Source: Eubacteriales bacterium (GTDB taxonomy: Bacteria > Bacillota > Clostridia > Lachnospirales > Lachnospiraceae). From it: a DNA stretch of 56,575 nt. A program made the translations under genes and the position numbers. Below the pieces are notes generated by a model. That model was given only the letters and a program-made list of their open reading frames with translations. It ran no database searches and had not been told where the DNA came from. Of this stretch, positions 51,637-56,575 are shown piece by piece. Numbering within the stretch: position 1 is the first letter of the stretch; each line of letters begins with the position of its first letter. Location of the stretch: positions 1-56,575 of the forward strand of contig JAUNPS010000031.1 in assembly GCA_030536575.1 (NCBI GenBank). The letters are read 5' to 3'.

Positions 51637-52011
51637 ATGGGGATAGCAGATCTGATTATTACTCTGGTATTGGTATGCATTTGTATTTATTCGGTGATCA
51701 GCTACCGAAAGAAGGTATCGAACGGCTGCTGCGGGACCGGGAGCGATGCGGAGAAGAAAGTCCGCGTGAAAGATAAAAATAAGTCCCATTATCCGTACAG
51801 CGTCCGGGCTGGCGTGCGGGGAATGACCTGCAGCCACTGTAAAGCCCGTGTGGAGAATGCCCTGAACGAAATCGAAGGCGTCTGGGCTACCGTGAATTTG
51901 GAGGACAATTCTGTGCTGGTGCGAAGCAAACAGCCGCTTCCGGAAGGGGAGCTGCGAAGTGCGGTTGCCGGGGCAGGGTATGCGGTGACGGATGTAAAGA
52001 ATGTTTCATGA
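51637..52011 (+). CDS. Membrane-anchored heavy-metal-associated (HMA) domain protein
   Basis: A 124-residue protein with an N-terminal transmembrane helix (ADLIITLVLVCICIYSVIS), a basic, Cys-containing stretch (KKVSNGCCGTG) like FeoB-associated Cys-rich membrane proteins, and a C-terminal HMA domain with GMTCSHCKARVENAL. It may deliver metal to the ATPase, whose own N-domain lacks CxxC. ATG 51637 has AAAGGAG 7 nt upstream; ATG 51631 is too close. Confidence 0.87.
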   Translation: MGIADLIITLVLVCICIYSVISYRKKVSNGCCGTGSDAEKKVRVKDKNKSHYPYSVRAGVRGMTCSHCKARVENALNEIEGVWATVNLEDNSVLVRSKQPLPEGELRSAVAGAGYAVTDVKNVS

Positions 52012-52018
52012 GATGAGG

Positions 52019-52047
52019 AATCCCCGGCAGTTACGCCGGGGATTTTT
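52019..52047 (+). terminator. Terminator of the metal-ATPase operon
   Basis: A 10-bp stem (AATCCCCGGC with GCCGGGGATT), 6-nt loop and TTT, just after the HMA-protein stop. Confidence 0.85.
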
Positions 52048-52137
52048 ATGAGGGCAATCAGCCGGGCAGGCATGTGAGCATGAACCTTTGGCGAATGCCG
52101 CGGTCATGGGCGGTGGCGCCGCTGCCTGGGAAAGCGC

Positions 52138-52479
52138 TTAACGCTCGTCGCAGGTCGGGTTTTCAATCAGGGTCGCCACCATAAATTCGTGTTTATGGCC
52201 TGCATCCGTAGTCGTCACATCCTTCAGGAAATGGACGTGGCGTCCGCAGCCAACGTCGATGGCTTTGGAGGAAGTCCCGCAGAATTTGTGGGTGTGGCCG
52301 TCGCAGGAATCCGTGGTGAAGGCGATTTCGTGGACGTGGCTTTCGTCACAGGGGATGGCTTCCCCGGAGACAGTGGCGAACCGATGGTTATGGGCGAAGT
52401 CACAGCATCCGGAAATGCGGGTGCTGCCCTGGACTTCGTGAACGTGCTGCTTGGGCTGGCAGGAATGTCTTTCTTCCAT
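52138..52479 (-). CDS. ymaF: YmaF-like His-rich repeat protein
   Basis: A 113-residue protein with six HxH-type motifs at intervals of about 15-20 residues: HVHEVQGST, AHNHRF, HVHEIAF, HTHKFCG, HVHFLKD and HKHEFM. Cys residues accompany them (SGCCDF, PCDES). The pattern matches the YmaF family; metal binding is likely. ATG follows AAGGAG. Its place beside the metal ATPase operon fits a role in metal homeostasis, but the family is uncharacterised. Confidence 0.82.
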   Translation of the reverse strand: MEERHSCQPKQHVHEVQGSTRISGCCDFAHNHRFATVSGEAIPCDESHVHEIAFTTDSCDGHTHKFCGTSSKAIDVGCGRHVHFLKDVTTTDAGHKHEFMVATLIENPTCDER

Positions 52480-52659
52480 GATTGTATGCTCCTTGTGAAA
52501 CTACCAGTTTATGAGTTACAATAATAGAATATGACTGGATGGAAGTTTTGTGCATGCCGCGGAGCAGAACGTCCGCGGGAAAGCATCCCGGAATCTTTTC
52601 AGACAGTTGAAATTTGCCCGATGCCTGTTTGAACGCGGCAGCGGAGTACGAATGCCCGC

Positions 52660-52688
52660 TTTACAAATTCTGCGGTATCCACTATAAT
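52660..52688 (+). promoter_or_regulatory. Putative promoter of the WYL regulator
   Basis: TTTACA and a perfect TATAAT are spaced by 17 nt. Confidence 0.65.
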
Positions 52689-52713
52689 TTTCCTGAAATA
52701 AGGAATGAGAGAA

Positions 52714-53640
52714 ATGAGTATGAAAATTGACCGAATACTGGAAATCATTATCTATCTGCTGAACCACGACCATGTCCCGGCAAGCTGCCTGGCCGAACGC
52801 TTCCAGGTATCCGTCCGAACCATTCAAAGGGATATGGTCAGCATCTCTTCGATTGGAATCCCGGTGTATGCGGATGCCGGGAAAAATGGAGGCTATTCGA
52901 TTCTTCCAAATTATAAAATCAAAAATACGACGATCTGCGATGCGGAACAGCAGCTCATCATCCATGCATTGCAAAGTCTTGCAACCTCTTATACCAATGA
53001 TACGCTGAATACGCTGATCGAAAAATATAATGCGATCATCGAAAAGAAAGGCGGCCAAAAAGTATTTTGGGATTTCAGTGTGACCAAAGAAAATCAGCAG
53101 GTTCAGGATACGAATGAATCCCTGGAGCAGGCCATTTGTCAGAAAAACTATATTTCTTTTGATTACCGCAATGCGAATGGCGAACAGTTTCATCCAATCG
53201 TACAGCCTTTGGCGATCCATTACAAATGGTATGCCTGGTACTTGTTTGCTTACGAAGAAGCCCGTCAGGATTATCGGACATTTAAGGTAGCGCGGATGGA
53301 ACATCTTGTCGTAGAAAATAGACATTTTCGACAGGAACACGGCAGCATTGAAGAACGAATGAAAGAATCGGAGCAGGCCTATTACCAAACCTGCATTCCC
53401 ATTGAGGTGCAGTTTTCGCCGCAGGAAGCCGGACTGATCAAAGAGTATTTTCCGGATTGTTCGATAGAAAAAGTCAATGAACACATGGAACGGATCTTTA
53501 TCCATGTTCCTGCAAAAGAACGGTTGTGGAAAGCGCTTCTTTTAAGTTTCGGAAATAAGGTGACGGTCGTAGGACCGGATTCCTATCGAAACGAGTTAAT
53601 CAAAACAGCCCAGGATTTTTTAGCAAATTACGACATCTAG
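52714..53640 (+). CDS. YafY/WYL family transcriptional regulator
   Basis: A 308-residue regulator. The N-terminal winged helix-turn-helix reads RILEIIIYLLNHDHVPASCLAERFQVSVRTIQRDMVSIS (limits given). The central WYL-type domain includes ISFDYRNANGEQFHPIVQPL and WYAWYLFAYEEARQDYRTFKVARM, and a C-terminal WCX-like part follows. ATG 52714 is 9 nt after AAGGA; Met codons at 52705 and 52720 are alternatives. It is 53 nt upstream of the MFS gene, its likely target. Confidence 0.9.
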   Translation: MSMKIDRILEIIIYLLNHDHVPASCLAERFQVSVRTIQRDMVSISSIGIPVYADAGKNGGYSILPNYKIKNTTICDAEQQLIIHALQSLATSYTNDTLNTLIEKYNAIIEKKGGQKVFWDFSVTKENQQVQDTNESLEQAICQKNYISFDYRNANGEQFHPIVQPLAIHYKWYAWYLFAYEEARQDYRTFKVARMEHLVVENRHFRQEHGSIEERMKESEQAYYQTCIPIEVQFSPQEAGLIKEYFPDCSIEKVNEHMERIFIHVPAKERLWKALLLSFGNKVTVVGPDSYRNELIKTAQDFLANYDI

Positions 53641-53693
53641 CTGTCGCGGACTTTTTGTATAATAAGAAAAAAGTCTGGGAGGTTCGTTGCTCA

Positions 53694-54977
53694 ATGAAAA
53701 AAATTTCCGGCCGAAAAGCGTTCACAATCTTATTCGCAGGACAGACCGTTTCACAACTCGGAACAAACATGACCAGTTTTGCACTGGTCATCTGGGTATA
53801 TACCCAAAAGAACCAGGTTATGGCTTCCTCTTTCCTCACCGTTTGCAGTATGATCCCCTATCTTCTTGTAAGTCTGGTTGGCGGTGCGGTTGTCGACCAC
53901 ACAAATAAGAAAAAGGTCATTTTGATTTGTGATTCGGTCGCTGCTCTTTGTTCCTTTGCGCTTTTAAGCTGTTACCAAAGCGGCATTTTAGAATTCTGGA
54001 TGCTCTGCACGGCAAATATCATCAGCGGCTTTATGAATGCATTTCAAAATCCGGCATCCCAGGTGGCCGTATCTTTACTGATAAAACCGGAAGACTATGT
54101 GAGAGTCGGCGGAATACAGTCGGTGGTCGGTTCGGCAGTTGGAATCCTGACGCCCGTTCTGGCGGCCGGACTTTTGAGCTTCGGCGGATTAGGGCTTGTA
54201 ATCCTGGTGGATTTGGGGACATTTTTGTTTGCATTTATTACTCTGTTGCTTTTTGTAAGAATACCGGATGTCCGGAAGGAGACACGCATAACGTCTTTCC
54301 GGGAAATTCTCGGAAGTATCCGGGAAGCCTTTTCCTTTTTACAGGAAAATCAGGGTATTTGCCTGCTGCTCTTCATGTACAGCGTGCTCGAATTTCTGGG
54401 CGCAATGTCGTTTGACAGCATGTACTCCCCATTGCTTCTTGCCAGAACCGGCAACCAGGAAATGGCCGTCGGGATCGTGTCAGCCTTTATGGCGGCGGGC
54501 TGTATGGCCGCCAGCCTGCTCCTTGCGTTTCGGAAACAGCCCGAAAAGAAGCTGCCTGTTATGTATTTCGGGAGCTTTCTGTGTCTTGCCGGAATTGCGT
54601 TGTTTGGAATGGGGAGAACGATCCCCCAGTGGTGTGTGATTGCATTTGCGGGATGTTTTGGTTCTCCGATTTATGCAACTTATCAGACGGTTCTGCTTCG
54701 GGAAAAAGTTTCGGTTGCTATGCAGGGAAGAATTTTTTCCCTGCAGGGAATGATTACAGGAATGCTCTCTCCGCTCGGATATCTGGCGGGGGCATTCCTG
54801 GCTGACCGCATTTTTGAACCGTTTATGCAAAGGAATGGAAAAATACAGGCGTTTTTCTCCCGCCTGGTTGGAACGGGAAACGGTTCCGGAATGGGACTGC
54901 TTTTTGTCGCAGCGGGAATCAGTGGAATCCTTCTTCTCAGTATTTTGAGCCGGAATCCGAAAATTAAGGAGCTGTGA
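53694..54977 (+). CDS. MFS transporter (macrolide-efflux-like)
   Basis: A 427-residue transporter with about twelve helices. The N-terminus FAGQTVSQLGTNMTSFALVIWVYTQ and the loop GGAVVDHTNKKKVILICD (the MFS motif A region) match the MefA-like exporters that expel drugs or small metabolites. The second half includes FAGCFGSPIYATYQTVLLREKV and RIFSLQGMITG. ATG follows GGGAGG by about 11 nt, and TATAAT lies at 53658-53663. The substrate is unknown. Confidence 0.88.
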   Translation: MKKISGRKAFTILFAGQTVSQLGTNMTSFALVIWVYTQKNQVMASSFLTVCSMIPYLLVSLVGGAVVDHTNKKKVILICDSVAALCSFALLSCYQSGILEFWMLCTANIISGFMNAFQNPASQVAVSLLIKPEDYVRVGGIQSVVGSAVGILTPVLAAGLLSFGGLGLVILVDLGTFLFAFITLLLFVRIPDVRKETRITSFREILGSIREAFSFLQENQGICLLLFMYSVLEFLGAMSFDSMYSPLLLARTGNQEMAVGIVSAFMAAGCMAASLLLAFRKQPEKKLPVMYFGSFLCLAGIALFGMGRTIPQWCVIAFAGCFGSPIYATYQTVLLREKVSVAMQGRIFSLQGMITGMLSPLGYLAGAFLADRIFEPFMQRNGKIQAFFSRLVGTGNGSGMGLLFVAAGISGILLLSILSRNPKIKEL

Positions 54978-55005
54978 ATCCTTTTTCGGCGAATCACGCA
55001 TCCAT

Positions 55006-56505
55006 TTAATTCGACTGCTGGTAATAACTGAAGAAATCCGCCATTTTCGTCACTGCTTCTTTCAGCACTTCAATCCGAGGCAGATAAACCACCCGGAAAT
55101 GATCCGGCTGTTCCCAATGGAAGCCTCCGCCATGGATCAGCAGGATCTTCTTGTCACGCAGCAGATCCAAAGCAAATTTCTCATCATCTTTGATATGGAA
55201 CCGTTCGATATCGAGTTTCGGGAACATGTAAAACGCGGCTTTCGGCTTTACGCAGGTAATGCCGGGAATTTCCGTCAGTGCCTGGTAAATGTATTCCCGC
55301 TGTTCGTAAATCCTTCCGCCAGGCACCAGGTAATCGTTCACACTCTGATGGCCGCCAAGGGCTGTCTGGACAATGGACTGGGCGGGGACATTCGAGCAGA
55401 GACGCATATTCGAAAGCATTTTGACGCCTTCGATATAATCCCGGGCAATGCGTTTATTGCCGCTGAAGATCATCCAGCCAATCCGGAATCCGGCGATCAT
55501 ATGCGACTTGGAAAGGCCGCTGAATGTGACGCAGAATAAATCCGGAGCCAGAGACGCAATGGAAATGTGCTCCCCGCCGTCCATGACCAGGCGGTCATAA
55601 ATTTCATCGGAAAAAAGGATGAGCTGATGTTCCCTGGCAATATCGACAATCTGCTGCAAAATCTCTTTTGGATAAAGCGCGCCCGTCGGATTATTCGGAT
55701 TAATGATGACAATCGCTTTTGTCCGGTTCGTAATTTTTTTCCGGATATCGTCCAGGTCAGGATACCATTCCGCCTGTTCGTCACAGATATAGTGAACCGC
55801 TTTGCCGCCCGCAAGGGTCGCGCAGGCAGTCCACAGGGGATAATCCGGGGAGGGGATCAGGATTTCGTCGCCGTCGTCCAAGAGGGCGGACATGCAGATG
55901 TTGATGAGTTCGCTGACGCCGTTTCCGGTGTAGATATCGTCCATGGAAACGTTTGGGATTTCCTTTAGCTGGGCGTACTGCATGATGGCTTTGCGGGCGG
56001 AGAACAGGCCGTTGGCGTGGGAATAGCCCTCGCATTCGGTTAGCTGGCGCTGCATGTCGGAGATGACTTCGTCCGGGGTGCGGAAGCCAAAGGGTGCAGG
56101 GTTTCCGATGTTCAGTTTCAGAACCTGCATGCCGGCGTCTTCCATTCGGGCGGCTTCGTCTACCACGGGGCCGCGGACGTCATAGAGTACATTGTCCAGT
56201 TTCGTTGATTTTTTGAATTCCCGCATTGTATTTCCTCCTGATTGGTTGTTTTGGATGGGGGTCTTGCCTGGTGATCCGTCGGGTGGGGTAGTGCCTTTCA
56301 GCCAGTTTTCATCGACTTGCAGGGATTCTGCGAGGAAATGAAGGATGTCTGGGCGGGGGATGGTTTTGCCGCTGACGTATTGGCTGATATGGCTTTTGCC
56401 GAGTTTGATGTTTTGGGCGGATGCGAGGCGGACGAGGTCGATTTGTTTCTTGCCTTGGGTTTCCATGGCGGTTTTGAGCCTGTCGGCGAAGGTTTCTTTT
56501 GACAT
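55006..56505 (-). CDS. XRE DNA-binding domain fused to an AlaA-like aminotransferase
   Basis: A 499-residue fusion. Residues 1-75 are an XRE helix-turn-helix (FADRLKTAMETQGKKQIDL, GKSHISQYVSGKTIPRPDIL). A Pro/Gly/Asn-rich linker (TPPDGSPGKTPIQNNQSGGN) leads to a complete PLP-dependent fold-type I aminotransferase from about 94. Its landmarks are YTGNGVSELI, NPNNPTGALYP, SDEIYDRLVMDG and the PLP Lys in FSGLSKSHMIAGFR. The closest known type is AlaA (pyruvate to alanine). An internal ATG at 56226 has AGGAGG (56234-56239) 7 nt upstream, so a stand-alone 406-residue enzyme may also be made. Confidence 0.9.
   Translation of the reverse strand: MSKETFADRLKTAMETQGKKQIDLVRLASAQNIKLGKSHISQYVSGKTIPRPDILHFLAESLQVDENWLKGTTPPDGSPGKTPIQNNQSGGNTMREFKKSTKLDNVLYDVRGPVVDEAARMEDAGMQVLKLNIGNPAPFGFRTPDEVISDMQRQLTECEGYSHANGLFSARKAIMQYAQLKEIPNVSMDDIYTGNGVSELINICMSALLDDGDEILIPSPDYPLWTACATLAGGKAVHYICDEQAEWYPDLDDIRKKITNRTKAIVIINPNNPTGALYPKEILQQIVDIAREHQLILFSDEIYDRLVMDGGEHISIASLAPDLFCVTFSGLSKSHMIAGFRIGWMIFSGNKRIARDYIEGVKMLSNMRLCSNVPAQSIVQTALGGHQSVNDYLVPGGRIYEQREYIYQALTEIPGITCVKPKAAFYMFPKLDIERFHIKDDEKFALDLLRDKKILLIHGGGFHWEQPDHFRVVYLPRIEVLKEAVTKMADFFSYYQQSN
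56234..56239 (-). promoter_or_regulatory. Internal Shine-Dalgarno sequence for the aminotransferase part
   Basis: AGGAGG on the minus strand, 7 nt before the in-frame ATG at 56226 (MREFKKSTK), at the linker of the fusion. Confidence 0.7.
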
Positions 56506-56516
56506 GGCGGCCTCCG

Positions 56517-56568
56517 AAAGTTCAATTTTATAGGAGGGATTATAACATGGAAAATGGAAAAGTTCAAT
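56517..56568. promoter_or_regulatory. Direct repeats around the promoter (candidate XRE operator)
   Basis: AAAGTTCAAT occurs twice, at 56517-56526 and 56559-56568, 42 bp apart (four helical turns). One copy overlaps the -35 and the other lies between -10 and start codon. Confidence 0.6.
56539..56567 (-). promoter_or_regulatory. Putative promoter of the XRE-aminotransferase gene
   Basis: On the minus strand, TTGAAC and TATAAT are spaced by 17 nt. Confidence 0.65.
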
Positions 56569-56575
56569 ATAAAGT

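Noticed and set aside
50567-53505. Long minus-strand open frames over the metal ATPase and WYL regulator
   Set aside because: Both are shadows of plus-strand genes with clear motifs.

Overview
The window looks like a chromosomal segment of an anaerobic, probably spore-forming member of the Lachnospiraceae (Clostridia). Supporting signs are the ispF / cysS / mrnC / rlmB housekeeping block, a YtaF-type sporulation membrane protein, small Lachnospiraceae-type proteins (DUF6472-like, DUF3877-like, DUF6110-like), many soluble iron-sulfur enzymes, and oxygen-sensitive class I fumarase. I see no phage, insertion sequence, CRISPR array or rRNA. One tRNA is present, tRNA-Ala(CGC).

Layout. 1-5044: ispF, an Eis-like acetyltransferase, cysS, mrnC, rlmB and a YtaF-like protein. 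5106-10313: an N-terminally short Ca2+-type P-ATPase with an internal repeat, a secreted protein, and a DMT transporter and Crp/Fnr regulator that face away from each other and both appear to have lost their 5' ends at one junction. 10338-12303: tRNA-Ala, a TetR regulator, an FMN-binding lipoprotein and a 4 x 69-bp tandem repeat. 12296-24869: a LysR regulator divergent from an 11.4-kb, twelve-gene operon. 25037-26625: a HEPN/MNT gene pair and an unrecognised protein. 26820-31800: a peptide/nickel-type ABC transporter. 31920-35621: a cupin, a permuted GH3 glycosidase and a DUF3877-like protein. 35668-44951: a helix-turn-helix protein and membrane Ser/Thr kinase with leucine-rich repeats, divergent from a 2214-residue secreted repeat protein. 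45003-48912: a GH127 arabinofuranosidase with its AraC regulator, a PanE-like reductase and a small Cys protein. 49043-52479: a heavy-metal P-ATPase cluster and YmaF. 52714-56505: a WYL regulator, an MFS transporter and an XRE-aminotransferase fusion.

The most striking system is the operon at 13492-24869. It encodes a malate dehydrogenase (lactate-dehydrogenase-like scaffold with the malate-specific Arg), HdrB, HdrC and HdrA, four Flx-type subunits (MvhD-like, two ferredoxin-like, one FAD/NAD(P)H module), a soluble fumarate reductase (Fe-S and flavoprotein subunits, no membrane anchor), and both subunits of class I fumarase. Together these would convert oxaloacetate to malate, fumarate and succinate, with all enzymes cytoplasmic. 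I infer that HdrA/Flx passes NADH electrons to fumarate through HdrBC and the Fe-S subunit, while also reducing ferredoxin by flavin-based electron bifurcation. The divergent LysR gene and a dyad in the leader are the likely control elements.

The second half is accessory: carbohydrate use (GH3, GH127), surface display and sensing, metal handling, and repeats that appear to expand both in coding and non-coding DNA. Start codons were chosen by Shine-Dalgarno spacing and family length. Functions are inferred from motifs that can be read in the sequence; no database search was possible.
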